Assembly (NCBI RefSeq): GCF_010093535.1
Contig: NW_022985216.1
Location: 310,900 to 374,899 of the forward strand
Reading direction: 5' to 3'
DNA from: Lindgomyces ingoldianus
Lineage: Eukaryota; Ascomycota; Dothideomycetes; Pleosporales; Lindgomycetaceae
DNA: 64,000 bases
A program made the position numbers and the translations under genes. Shown one piece after another: positions 34,046-46,973 of the stretch. The notes under the pieces were generated by a model. That model saw only the letters and a list, made by a program, of their open reading frames with translations. It was not told the DNA's origin and made no database searches. The first letter of the stretch is position 1; every line of letters begins with the position of its first letter.

Positions 34046-35100
34046 GTCGATGTTGGGGATGTTATGCAAAGCGCCGAGAAAGAAGAAGGTGATATAGGAA
34101 CGGAAGAGAATGCATGATGTGAGATGGGGGGAGCCCTGATTTATACCCTAAACGCACATGACAGACCAGGGTAGTAACTCGAGCACAGCCACGGGCTGGC
34201 TTTGTTCAAAACTTACTGTTTCCATATATTCCACGTACGAGATCGAATTCTAACTCAAGGTTGCCGTGTTTCGAAGGATGCGTTTGACCTAATGCCTGGG
34301 AAGTGACGGACTGAGCCGGCGAAAAAACGCCTTGGAGGTAGGGAAGTCTCCGTAATAGGTTCAGTTCTTGACGGCATTGAATGCCAAGGTTGGCACAGCT
34401 CTTTTCTGGTGCATAGTTGTAGGGTGTGCCTGGGCAGTGGATCCTCAGTCCGCGCCGTTACTGCACATGGCAGGCTTGAACCCTTGTATTCAATAAATGT
34501 TAGTTAATTTCTGTAGCCTGATGCTCTGCGGCAACGGAGTTTCCAATAGCGCATAACTAGTAAGGTCCTTGGCTCCACCTTGTATGTTCTCCTGTGTCGT
34601 TAGGTGCACGCCGCCACCTCCTGGGTGGAGATAGGCAGGCAAGGTTGTATTATGCAAAATGCCGTATTCTTCCGGCCGCGTGTATGTTTGTCTTGCTCGA
34701 TGCTATGGGGGGTTACATCTCCTTGGTTAGCGTAGTTTGCCGTGAAGGCATGAAGGAGGAAATTATGATACGTTATGAAGCGAGGCTGTTGAACGCTTTC
34801 AAAACTTGTAGCTCGGTTCGAATGAATGCGATTTCTAGCATGGTGTCTGTAAATTATGATAGACAACCCTATCTAGACCTCCGCTGCGGACGGGGTCCCC
34901 GCTGTGAAGCATTAGTTTCGAATCCTGGATATGCATTCACTTGTCATGCACCATGTAAGGTGGACGCGAACCCCTGGTCCGAATAGCAAGCTCCATGGTA
35001 TGTCTTCGTGTTGTCGCTGGGCGTCGGACCGCACGCGAAGTTGCACGATGGCTGTGTCGAGTTATCTCAGCGAGCTCAGACGGTCGAGGCTTTGATTAGC
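34046..35100. other. Upstream region of the sirtuin gene and island edge
   Basis: GC-normal DNA. A + strand ORF (34,594-34,986; first ATG at 34,684) has no family match that I recognise. A TTCGAATCC stretch near 34,920 lacks the other tRNA boxes. The sequence turns AT-rich at about 35,120. Confidence 0.45.
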
Positions 35101-35763
35101 GCCACACTATACTCCTTAAAGTAAAGCTGTTTTTTTATAGTCTACTAAGTTTTTTCTAAACTAATTAGAAGCTATAATTTTCTTAAAGCTTCTCCTATCT
35201 AAAAGACTTTAGTGCGCCTATGTAAGCGTAACACTTCTAATTTTTTTTAACTATAGCTAGAAAATTAACTTTTTAATAATTTTTAGCTCTTTTTAAGTAG
35301 CTATAACTTTTTTACTTTTTTTATACTATTATTAGTACTATACCTATAATTAATTTTACTTTAATAAGAAAATTTTAGCTTTTATGTATAAAAACATGTT
35401 ATTTATTATTATCTTTTTACTTAACACTTACTACTTACTTACCTTACTAGCTTTATTATATCTTTTATTTTAATAACATTATTTTAAGGCTTTTCTACCT
35501 TCTAGCATTTTAATTTATAGTATACTATAGAGTTATTTTTACTACTTTTTATGCTTTTATTATCTCTCTTACTACTTAACTTTTCTAATTTTTTGTTTAA
35601 CATGTACCTACTAACTACTTACTAGCCTCTTACATTTTAGGTAAATAAACTTATAAAAGTACTCTAGCTTCTAAAATAGTTTAATTTTAGTATTAGTAAC
35701 TTTTTACACACTTTTTATATTAATTTAGTTTTATATACTTATCTATTTACTGCCTGCATATTA

Positions 35764-36030
35764 TGTCCGTACGCAGCAGCAGCGTCGCGGCCTGGATACG
35801 AGCGATCACGCACGAGCAGGATCACGTATCTATGTCACATAATGCTCGTGCGCGAACCTCTGTGCGCGAACATCTAGATATCCCCCTTTTCCTCTGTACA
35901 GAGGAAAAACTAAGAAGCAATTAACACTAGTTACCTAACACCCCTATGTAATGTTTACACTATGCAAACCTCTCTGTCTTATACACATTTGCTAATGCTA
36001 AGTGCTAGCTAGTAAAGAGTCTATTTAACA
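35764..36030 (+). repeat. 5' LTR of outer Copia (subfamily 2)
   Basis: 267 bp, TGTCCGTACG to CTATTTAACA. The 5' half matches subfamily 1, including the CGCGAACATCTAGATAT block and the CCTCTGTACAGAGG palindrome. The 3' half is different and matches only the LTR at 52,191. It is followed by CTAATTAGTAGTT, the same internal start as in the inner element. Confidence 0.85.
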
Positions 36031-37154
36031 CTAATTAGTAGTTTAAATACTATAAAAAAAAAGCTTTTTTTATACTTTTTTATTTAAAAGTTTATATATA
36101 AAAAAAATTATTTTCTTTACTACTTTAACTATAAATTAGTAAGAGTAAAAATAAAGTCTAATTTATATATAAGTAGCTATAAATCTTTATTTAGTTACTT
36201 AAGTAAAAGTAAGAAACCTGTCTATATAATACTATTTAAAAGTATTATATAAATAGTAGTGCTTATTTAACACTAGAAGGTCTATTTTATCTTTTTATAT
36301 AAGGCTGTTTAGAGGTAGCATATAACAAGAAGTAAGACAGCGCGCAACAACGCATAATTAACTACTATAAAGTAATAAGCAACGCTAGCTCTATCTATAA
36401 CTAGCTAACATAACATATTAATGTATAACTAATACATACTTTTTATAAGCATCTTAGTAAAAACTTTAGTAAAGTAAATAAATATTAAAAATTAAGTAAA
36501 TAAAATTAAACTATTAAATAATATACTTAAAAAGAAGCTTAATTTATACACAGCTAACTTAATTATAAAACTTTACACATTAAGCATAATAAATGTATGT
36601 ATGCTTAAGAACTTTTAAAATAACTTTATAAAGTAAAAGCTTATACACTTTAAAAATCTTAGCTAACTATTTTTATAAAAACTAATTACTACTTTATAAA
36701 ATAAAAGCATTAGCTTTAAAAAAGACATAATAAAGGCTACTACACTATATAAACTTATAAAAAAAGAACACATGTTTACTATTTTACTAAAGCATTATAT
36801 AAAACTATTACTACTATTACTAGTTTTAATGTAATAGAGGATGTCTTTATATAAATTACTTATAGACCTAATACTTTCTTTATAATTAGTATAACTACTT
36901 GATAATAGCTTACTGTACAAGAGCATAACTAAGCAGCTACATATTTCTATAGCTACAGCTCTACATAAGATTCTCTAAAGCTTGTACCTACTATATATAA
37001 TTTAATTACTGTATAATCTATACTAACTTCTACCTATATAAGATATTATAGTAAAGAACCTTACACCTAAAAAAGTTATATAATTCTAGAAGGCATAAAG
37101 AAAAAAGAATAACTATATAAAGTAACTATATAATATTCTAGCTAATAAGGCTAT

Positions 37155-37434
37155 TGTCTGTACGCAGCAGCAGCGTCACAGTCTAGATACGAGCGATTGC
37201 GCACGAGCAGGACCACGTATCTCTGTCACATGATGCTCGTGCGCGAACCTCTGTGCGCGAACATCTAGATATCCCCCTTTTCCTCTGTACAGAGGAAAGA
37301 CAAGAGCAATAGAACTAGAAACATGTTGCCCTCACCTTACCTACCTTATACGCTGTGCACACTGTACACTACTCTTACTTTTACTACTTAAGTGCTTATA
37401 CTATAAGCAGCTAGCTGTTAGAGCCTATTTAACA
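37155..37434 (+). repeat. 5' LTR of inner Copia (subfamily 1)
   Basis: 280 bp beginning TGTCTGTACG and ending CTATTTAACA. It is the same subfamily as the euchromatic solo LTR at 16,759 and differs from it largely by C-to-T / G-to-A changes. Confidence 0.88.
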
Positions 37435-37471
37435 CTAATTAGTAGTTAATTTAATTAACTGTAAATTAGCA

Positions 37472-38127
37472 AGAGTAACAACAGAGTACTTACACCCTAT
37501 AAGGTACTTTATTTTGTTACCTATCCCTTAGGAAGAGTAACAGCAAAGCACCTACGCCCTATAAGGTACTTTGTTTAGTTACCTATCCCTTAGGATAGCA
37601 GATTAATCCTTTACATTATACAGCAAGCTCTGCTACTGTACAAAGTAAAGAGGAGATAGTGCAAGACGCACACTAAAACTACTAAAGCTGCACAACCTAG
37701 CAGCTAGACAACAGCAGTACCCGCGCAATCTACTGCACAAGCAATTAACCTTACGCCTTATAAGGCACTTTGTTTTGTTACCTATCCCTTAGGAAGAGTA
37801 ACAACAAAGCACCTACACCCTGTAAAGTACTTTGTTTAGTTACCTATCCCTTAGGATAGTAGATTAATCCTTTGCATTGTACAGCAAGCTCTGCTACTGT
37901 ACAAAGTAAAGAGGAGATAGTGTAAGGCGCACACTAAAGCCACTAAAGCTGCATAACCTAGCAGCTAGACAATAGCACATTAATCCTTTGCATTGTACAG
38001 CAAGCTCTGCTACTGTACAAAGTAAAGAGGAGATAGTGTAAGGCGCACACTAAAGCTATTAAAGCTGCACAACCTAGCAGCTAGACAACAGCAGTACCCG
38101 CGCGATCTACTAGAAAAGCAATTAACT
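37472..38127 (+). repeat. Tandem repeats in the leader of the inner Copia
   Basis: About 2.5 copies of a roughly 220-265 bp unit. Each contains TTAGTTACCTATCCCTTAGG, AGCAAGCTCTGCTACTGTAC, GAGGAGATAGTG and CAACCTAGCAGCTAGACAA. A half-unit repeat of the TACTTTGTTT/CCTATCCCTTAGG part occurs at each unit start. The last copy starts at about 37,973 and is shortened. It lies between the 5' LTR and gag. Confidence 0.8.
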
Positions 38128-38639
38128 ATACTATTATAATAAAATCCTACTAGCAACTAACAACTCTGCGTAATAACAGGAAGAATAAAGAACAATTCCT
38201 ATTATATAAACAACTTATAAAGGACATAGAGATATTAGAGGCAACACTACAGAACAAGACTAGCCTAGAGTACTAGAATAATAAGATTAACATGTTAGAG
38301 GCTCTAACAAGCCTGTAGACTTAATTATACGCAGGTTACATAATTACTAATCTATGCATAATAACTTAAAAGGGCGCTACCCTTCTAAGTGTGTACATAG
38401 AGGATTTTAAAGAATAGACACTACAAGACTTCTTAGCACTTAGCTGCGCGTTTAAAAGGGAGCTTATATAAGTGCTAAAGAATAAGGGAATTACACTACA
38501 GCTAGGCACTAAAGGTACCTAAGCCTAGAAGCTGTATAATATAGCATAAGAGAAAGTAATTACACTAGAAAGGCTTTATACGCAACCCCTATTGCTATAT
38601 AAGGCTCTGCACAGAAGCAGACTAAACACAATGCTGCTA

Positions 38640-38860
38640 TTAACACTAAACATACTAGCATCACCTGCTCCTACACCTCAGCCAGCACTACACTAATCAC
38701 TGTACAAACAATACATGCCACCCTACCCAACGCCTGCTCCACACCCTCAATCGTACACACCACCGCCTGCAGTAGTGTATGCACCACTGATACCACCTGC
38801 ACAATCTATACCACATCACAGCCCGTACAAACTTCCACCCTAGAGGGAAACTGCTAAAGA
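38640..38860 (+). other. GC-normal, proline-coding patch in the inner Copia gag
   Basis: About 220 bp keep abundant CCA, CAC and CAG triplets (for example CCACCCTACCCAACGCC) while sequence on both sides is CCA-poor. Translated, it is a Pro/Ser/Tyr-rich stretch with one stop. Confidence 0.6.
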
Positions 38861-39000
38861 AAAACTCCTAGCAGACAAGATTATACAATTCTAAAAGGCA
38901 TAGAAGAAGGATAACAACTACACAGGTCAACTGTACAACATCTTTATAGACAAAATAAGGATCTTTATTAATCTATGTTAACAGCTAGATATCTAGGAAA

Positions 39001-42000
39001 CTTAGTACTACACCTAAGATTAATTAATTAAGCAAGCTGGCAGTTTCTAGCTTAATTGATTGCGTTTTAGTATAAGGTTTGGCTAGATTAATTAAATTGG
39101 CTTAGCAGAAAGTTGCTAGCTTGATTAGTAGCTTAGGTGCTTAATTTCTAAATAGGAAAGTTGTATATATTTTTTAGTGTTAAGTCTTAGCTGTTGTCCT
39201 ATGTATCCAGATTGTTGTCTTCGCCTACCTACTTACTAAGCTTGTACAAAACGTCTATCTGCTTGTTAGTAAGCTTTAATTAGCCTATATTGTTGTTGTT
39301 GCCGCTACTAAAACTAGCCCATCTCTATTGTTGTACTAAGTGTAGTGCTGCGAGTAGCTTAGGTGATATACAGCGTTGGCGAGGCTCTAGTAGATCTCTA
39401 AGCTTACTAAAGACGCGCTCACACTCACAGCTTAAAGCTAGTATAGAGAGTATTGTAAGCGCTATCTTACTAAGGTTAGAATATTAATCGCGCAGCCTAA
39501 ACTAGTATTGTATAGGATTAGTGCCCTTGCTAACAATTAGCTTGCGCTTCTACTACTTATACTTATCCTCCTTAGTATTGCTGCGTGTAGGATTAATAAT
39601 GCTATTAATTGCGTTATTTATATTACTTAGTTTCTTTAGTGCGCGTGTGTAGCAAGGCCTTAGTAACAGTAGCAACTTATAATCTACCTATAGTGCCTAG
39701 AAATTAAGATTATTAGATGCCAGCTAATTAGACTTCTCAGCCCACGCTTGATCGCAGTAGTGTTTGTAGCAAGGATGGAGTATTGTAGCAGCGTAGTACT
39801 TGTTCGCTTTAAGCAGCGCCGCGCGTAGATTAATAGGAAGATGATCTTCAGGCGCCTTGTCATAAGCGTTATAGACTACGCTATTGTAGTAGAGGAGGCG
39901 AGCTTCTAATTAAGTAAGTAGAAACTTAAACATTAGAATTACCTTAGTAATTACGCTAAAGCTATACTTGCTACGTCCCTTAAAGCGCTTTATACACTCT
40001 TTAAGTAGCCTAAGAACCTTTATATAGTTAGTAACAATAGCCTAATTAGCAGCTGTAAGGCTGTCTAATCTCATCTACTGTGGAGCAGCAGGCTAATCCT
40101 TGCCCTGTAAGTTAGCGTAGATATCCTCTTTTGCTGTATTTTGTATGTGGGTGTTTGCGTACACGTTAATAGCTAGCGTAAGCTTTATAGCTTACTTAAA
40201 ATAGTTAAAGTATAAGTTCTAGCGTGTAACTACTAGCTTAATTAGCTGCAGTATTGTGAGCTTGTTGTCTATGTTATAAGGTAGCTTGCAGTAAGCTGTA
40301 CGCTGCGCCTTCTTAAAGAGATTGTACTGCTGCAGTGTGTAAATATAGTTAACAATATTAAGAAGTACGCCTAAAGGTCTATGCTTTTACCACTTCTTTA
40401 TAAATGCTGCTTTGTTAGCAAGCTTATTAACTCCCTTATTGTTATATAAGTCTGTATCTCTGCCCTAGAGCAGTCTCTACCTAATTAAATTAATTATATA
40501 AGGGCCACAGCAGAGGTGTTAGCAAATAGGATTAAATTTAAGCTTGTAAGCAATTACAGCAACAGCAGTGTTATTATTAAAGGCATTATTAAGGATAAAG
40601 TAACTAAGTGTGCGCTTGCTTATGCTAAACTGCTCTAATATTAATAATACAACCTTAGCTAGTTAATTGCTAGTGTGAGCGCCTGTAAGCTAAGGCAGCG
40701 CAATAGGTAGGTCTTAGAGCTTGCCATCTAAGTTAATGTAGTAGGCGACAATACTAAGAAACCTGCGCTTACTAGCTTTTGTTGTCTATCTGTTAAAGCT
40801 TATATAGATCCTGCTAAGCAATTATAACAGCTTGTAAACAACGCAGGGCCTAAGCTAGTTAAACAGTTGTATAACATATTAGAAGACGCTCTTGTAGTTC
40901 TTCCACAGCGCTGCTTTAGCAAGCGGGTTAGTGATAGTAATTAAGTGTTAAAAAGCTAGTGTTTTAAACTTAGAGATAGAGTAGTTATTTATAACAAGCT
41001 AGTTAACTGCAGTAAACCTAAAGCGCTGCTTACTAAAGCTGTTAATCTAATTAGCTACTGCCTATAAGATAGAGACTCTTGCAGTAATAAGCGTGTTATA
41101 AACACTAGCAATTAGAGTCTTGCCTAGTGCTGCAAGCTTATGGCCAGGCTTCTGCTTACTAAGGTGGCGCGCGGCTGACAAGACTGCTGCGCTTGTATTA
41201 TATATCCTAATACTGATATCTATAAGCTTGTGCTTAAAACACTAGTAGCAGATAAAGAATATACAGGTTAGATTTTTAAAAAGAGCAACGCAATAGCTGT
41301 GGCAATAGATCTAACTTTGCTTATGTTAGTGTGTTATAATAGGCTTTGTATATAGCTTAAGATAATCCTAATCTATGCTATTATAATTATTTTTAAAATA
41401 AGCGTTAAAAGCCTTATCTATAGCGTTGTTAGCTGCTTTAGAAGACAGAGCAAGCGTAGCTTACTTACTGCCCTTAGCAGGCGCAATAATAGCGTCTTTA
41501 GGCTGCAACTCGCGCAATTACAACTTAAAAGTATGTGTATATAGAGGCAGCAGAGATAGGGCAGATAGCTAAGATTAAGATAACAGCAAGTTAATTGCAA
41601 TAGGCTAGCTTACAGTGCCGCGCACGCGCTTTTTAGGCGAGGGAGCGCTATCAGAGATACGTTTCTTGGGCGGCATAAGGGCGACAATGGGGTGAGGTAT
41701 ACAGCGATAGATCTGCAACACCAGAAGTATATAGCATTGTGGGTGATAGATAGAGATAGAGTATATGATATAAGACAACACGCTAGCTGCTAGTCACACA
41801 GAGTTATTAGATATTACACAATACTACACAGTAAACAACACTAAAAAAAGTTTAGTATAGAGCTTTTACAGCTATCTAAGCTGCCTTATAGGCTGCCTTA
41901 TCTCTAAAATCTACTATATACTTAAGGTAATTAAGCTATTAATCTAAATTAAGCTCACAGAAAAGCTTAGCTAGATTAATTGCGTTTCTATATAAGGTTT

Positions 42001-42084
42001 AGCTAGATTAATTAAATTAGCTTAGCATTAATCTTCTAATTAAGCTATCAAGCTAGCTTAATTAATCTTAGGTGTGCTTAGTAC
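39001..42084 (-). mobile_element. hAT DNA transposon with 8-bp TSD CTTAGTAC
   Basis: The element is 39009-42076, and CTTAGTAC stands at 39001-39008 and 42077-42084. Terminal inverted repeats are TACACCTAAGATTAATTAA (left) and, as reverse complement of the right end, CACACCTAAGATTAATTAA. The single difference is the first base (C to T). A subterminal motif, GCTAGATTAATTAAATT, occurs near both ends (about 39,083 and 42,002) in the same orientation and is itself nearly palindromic. An 8-bp duplication and the encoded transposase agree on hAT. Confidence 0.92.
39199..41676 (-). pseudogene. hAT transposase, stop-riddled but frame-intact
   Basis: It starts MPPKKRISDSAPSPKKRVRG and can be followed in one frame for about 2.4 kb. 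It is interrupted by TAG/TAA codons, mostly at expected Gln/Trp sites, but with no frameshift that I can detect. Landmarks are the central ILEQFSISKRTLSYFILNN and the C-terminal hAT dimerisation region, LSILALSCKCERVFSKLRDL, near 39,400-39,460. Length about 800 residues is normal for fungal hAT transposases. The first TAA after NNNNIG lies at 39,280, but the same frame continues to about 39,199. Non-functional; an intact copy elsewhere would be needed to move it. Confidence 0.82.
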
Positions 42085-45000
42085 ACAGACATCTTTCTAG
42101 ACATCCTAGAAGGTCAGGCGAATATGTACTATATGCACAACATAGGCCCTAGACATAACTAGAAGCATTTATACAACACCTTAAGCAGTTACTTTAACAC
42201 TAATGTAAACTATAGCTAGTACTAGACAGACTAGACAATAATAACTTTTGCATAATGCTAACAAGAGAACTCTAACAAAAGTTTTTATAAAGTCCTTAAA
42301 ACAATAATTAACAAGCTTACACTTGCACAAAGGGCACTAGGAACAGAATTCTAAGGGGATGTTCTACTGCACACTGCTGTTGTACAAGCCTGTTAAGGAC
42401 AACTAAAACTAGAACATGCTATGTTTACTATTAAGCCCTTATGCAAAGCCTTATTTAGCGACCTACAGGCATCACTCTAAGTTACTATAAACTAAAGGGT
42501 AAACTAATACCTCTAGGAACTGCCTAATGCATACTACATAAACTACTAATATAACTCTGCATAATAAGAGTCTGCACAACAAGAAGAAAGCTTCCCTCTG
42601 CGTAGAAAAGAACAACATAGAAGACCTCTATCTAGGTTTAGGCTATAATCTAGAGACAACTACACACAGATAAAGAAGTGCTTTGTCTGCTATAAAAAAG
42701 AATGTTAGTTATTAAACTACTCTTATAATAACTGTACATAAGTAAAGAACTAGTATGTTACCTTATATAAAAATTTCTATAGTAAGACTCTATTATATAA
42801 AGCTATTACTTTATACATCTAAGACTTTAAAAGTTACTTTAAGAAAAAGAATAATTTGCATAATACAAAGAAAATAGAATAAAAGGGTAAGAATGCTAAA
42901 AAAGCTATTAACTACCTTACCTCTACTGCCTATCTACACTGTGCAACAGAAGAGGACATCTACAGCATTAAACCTAAGAAATATGCTAAGTAGTTTATCC
43001 TTAATAACTAATACTATATAGTATACTAAGGCAAACTATAGGACATAGGCGCAGCAAAAATCTCTACTATTAGCAAGTCCTAACTTAAGGCGTACATATA
43101 AAAGAACCTACATATAAAAATTAATTAGACACCTAGCTAAATAGATATTAGCTTTAAAGGCTAGACACTAAAGAGATTAATTAGTACTGTATAAATCTAG
43201 AACCTAATTAGTCTAGTTACATACTACATCTTAAAGACTCTAACACTATTTCTACTATTACTAGCAGATGCTAACTAACTTAGGGCATACTTTAATAACA
43301 TTTTAAATGTTATTATATATAAAGACAAAACTACTATACTTATTATATAAAAATAAAGACACTTTTTTTTAATGTTAGTAAGAAAGAATTTATGTCTTTC
43401 TTTACTAAATTAGAACTTTACTACCTCTACTACTAATTTAGACACCCCTGCATAGAGAGACTCTAGAAGATGCTAACTAGCGCTAGCTACAACATTAATG
43501 CTGCAGTGCTAGAAGAGATTAAGAAGTTTTGCTACCTCTGCTAATTATATAACTAGGCCCTGCAAAAATTTAAGTTTATAATTAAAAATAACACTTACTT
43601 TAACTATAAAGTTATTATTAATGTTATATAAATTAATAATAAGAATGTTTTATATATTATTAATGTAGACACATTATTTTAGGCTGCTATATTCCTAAAA
43701 TCTATGTCTACACAAGATACCTAGAATACACTGTGCAAATGCTAAATTAACACCTATTAAGAACCTTTAGACTACATTATGCATAACTCTAGTATAAACT
43801 TTGCTTTAAAGGATTTTTAAGCTTGTACAAAGATTATAAAAGCTATATGCAGGCAGATGCCTGTAGAAGCACATTAGGTAGTTAGAAAGGTTAAGTGCGC
43901 GCATATACCTCTCTAACAAGCATTTAACATCCTAAAGACTAAGCTAGGTAACTGTACAGATAATAAGGCTATCTTATAGATAGCAGTTAAGGCTCTAAAC
44001 AACATAGCTAGCCTACACAGTCTAGTACCTACACTGCTAGTCTTTAGGGCATACCTAAGAATTAACCTAGACTCTTTACTATTACTAGACATTATTACAT
44101 AAGTAAGCGCTATATAAAAGGTAATAAAAATACTTTAAAAGGACTATGTAAAAGTAAACATTAATTATGTAATTAACACTTATAATAGCCTTATAATGCA
44201 TAAAGTTCTTAACCTCCCTCTTAGCTTAGAAATTATAGCATAGAGAGAGAAGAAAGGCTAGACTAGCCTATACAAGATTAAGAGCATTAAAAAAAAAGAC
44301 ATTATTATTAAAAAAAAAAATAGCCTACTAAAGCTCTAATATACGCAGGTTAAACTATACTATAAAGAAAAGAAAGAAGATAACCTACTTACAACAGATA
44401 ACCTAAATAAACTAATCCCTATATAAAAGGATTCTCTAAAGAAGAGGAAGAAAGGACAGCCTTATAAAAATATTACAAAGGCAGAACTAAAGCCTACTAT
44501 AGACTAAGCCCCTTAGGATAGCAATGCTGCACTAGTGCAAAGGGAAGATATAGATACTAGAAGAAGTAAAAGGTAAAAGAAACTTGCATAAAGTCTAGAC
44601 TAGGTATTTCTAACCTAGAAGAAGAAGGATAATTAGGCCTTATCTATTAAGCTCTGTACAGATAGTGTGATTACTACACCTAAAGAACTATTTAAGAAAT
44701 TAGACTATATAGAGATAGACACCCTAATTACTAACAGCACTTTTAAGGTTATAGCATATAACTTAATAAAGTATAAAGGTTAGATTTTTAACCTTTGCCT
44801 TATATAAAAAGTAAAAGGCAAAACAACTTAACTATATAAAAAATCCTGCCTAGTGTTTACTAGCTACTTAGATAAAAAGAAAAGAGAAATCTTTACTTAG
44901 TTACTAACTATCTAGAAAATAAGCTAGAGACTACTTTTAGCTATAAAAGTAAGCCTAAGAGCTACATATAAAATGCATTTTAAACTGCGTAATATTACAT

Positions 45001-46910
45001 AAGTATACATTTAATTAATAGATAAGCTTATGCGCACACTATACACAAAGCTACTAAAGAAGATGCGCTAGAGCTTTCTACTAAATACAATACTCTAGGT
45101 TGTACAACCCTTATATAGAGCTGCTAAATTAGAACTGTATTAGTTTAAAACATACTATAACTACTATAAAGAAAAGCTGTGCATGTACATCTCTTTGTAC
45201 AACCCCTACCTCTTAATTACTAATAAAAGAGAGCACATCTTTAGTATTACTAGCTTACAGACAAATAACACTTTAAGCATTGTAATAAAGAATTTTACAT
45301 AAAAAGAAAAGAAGAAACTATAAAAAGCAAAGTTTTATATAAAAAGTAAAACTATTCTAGTAGAGAAGCAGCTTATTAAGTTTAACAGTAAAAAGATTAA
45401 GCTTACACATAACATAGTAGTTTTTACTTAAAAGAGATAAGTAAGCTACCTTTATATAATTAACCTAAAGGACAAGAATGCTGCATAATAATATGTTAAG
45501 TAATGTGTAAGAGGGGTATACATTGCATCTATATGTTAACTAGAGGCAGCATTTAACCTATCTATTACTACATAAACTATAGACCTTTTGTATAATAACA
45601 TTAACACACTTAACACATAAATCTAATAGTAGATAGATAATAGTAAGCATAGTCTTACCTTCTTACTATTATAGCTTAATTATGCAAAGCTGTTTATCTT
45701 TATAAATAAATTATTTGCTAATAATAAAAACTTTAGCTTATAGCTAAAATTCTTAATTATATTAAGTAATAAAAACTGTATAAAGCAAAGTAACTACTTT
45801 AAAATATTAGGCAACATTATATACTAGAATTCTACTAAGTGTAAAAGAGTAACTAGGAGTGTCCTTACTAGTAAACTATACAGAATAGTTAAAAGGTTTA
45901 ATAATGCAATTACACTTAGTACAACTTTATAGTAAATTATATAAACACTTAAACTGCTACTAATTCTAGTAGTAATCTGCATAGATTTAAGGTTTCTGTA
46001 TAATTACCTTATTAAGCTAGGCACTACTAGTAAAAAGTAACTTATAATTAACATTATGTTACTTTATAAATTATACAAGAAAAGGGAAATTGCTAAAATT
46101 AAGTAGATTAATAGTAAAAATAACTTAGTAAATGTATGTATAAAGAAAACACTAAACTAGGCTCTTTAATTATTAGTCCTAACTAACTACCTCTTTGTCT
46201 AGATAAAAGCATCTGTGGACTAGCTAGACCCTGTGCGCAAAGATGCCCTAGACTAACTAGACTAATAACACCTTTATATAAGGCCTATCTTTTTTGTTTT
46301 TTTTTATTATACACACTTATTTTTTTTATTATAAGATTAGAAGAAAAAGATATATAAGAAAGACAGTTTATTTATCTAGTATATAGAAAAAGAAAAGCTA
46401 CTACCCCTTACATATAGTAGTCACAATGCAGACCACAGCTCTGCTATACGCATAAAGTGTAGGCATTAGCCTAGAAGTTAGCTAACACATAACACTTAAT
46501 AAAAAAAAAGGCACTAGTAGTACTACTATAATAATAAGCACATAAAGTTGCTAGGACCTAACTGCAACTCTAGACTAGAACTGCACAGAAGTACCCCTTA
46601 TAACGCACAACCTTTGCTGCCTACAGCTGCAGATTAGTGCTAGTAAGTAAGACAACATTAATATTATAAAATAGTAAAGCTGCTATATGCTACTTTTTAG
46701 CCTATTTATAATTAGCATTTTATATAAAAAAAAAGCAGAAGAGCTAAAAGATCTATATATTTATGCTAAAACGCTAAATAAACTGCTAATTAGTAGTAGA
46801 ACTAGTTAAAAGGGTAACACAAATGCGCCCTAGGCCGCTAGACTGCACAAGGACGTTAAAGACGCCCGCACTAACAGCGCTAGAGGTAGAGAAGGAAGGC
46901 TAGAGAGACA

Positions 46911-46930
46911 TCTCTCTCTCTCTCTCTCTC

Positions 46931-46970
<40 letters not shown>
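46911..46970 (+). repeat. Compound microsatellite (TC)n(TG)n
   Basis: About 23 bp of TC repeats are followed by about 36 bp of TG repeats, in the 3' non-coding part of the inner Copia. The outer Copia lacks this segment. Confidence 0.95.

Positions 46971-46973
<3 letters not shown>

Larger units (their letters stand above)
38140..46275 (+). pseudogene. Inner Copia gag-pol, broken by stops and by the hAT insertion
   Basis: Reading the frame through its TAG/TAA codons, the order is as follows. Gag (about 38,640-38,990 and 42,085-42,600) has a proline-rich segment ending HHSPYKLPP and ALGTEF. A Cys-rich knuckle-like CFVCYK lies near 42,675. The protease site reads DIGAA near 43,041. Integrase covers about 43,430-44,100 (LHNSSINFAL-type D region). 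Reverse transcriptase covers about 45,000-45,500, with the catalytic pair reading TNN at 45261-45269 where T-D-D is expected. RNase H covers about 45,540-46,230 (TKCKRVTRSVLTSKLY). Domain order INT before RT makes it Copia. hAT interrupts gag at 39,009-42,076. No product is possible. Confidence 0.75.

Noticed and set aside
34890..34940. tRNA-like B box (TTCGAATCC)
   Set aside because: No A box, acceptor stem or anticodon arm can be placed around it.
34594..34986. 130-codon + strand ORF in the island
   Set aside because: It starts at GTG. From the first ATG (34,684) only about 100 residues remain, with no signal peptide or domain; it is likely chance in GC-normal DNA.
37472..38127. CRISPR-like or satellite array
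   Set aside because: Units are about 220-265 bp with no unique spacers and sit in a retrotransposon leader; they are ordinary tandem duplications.
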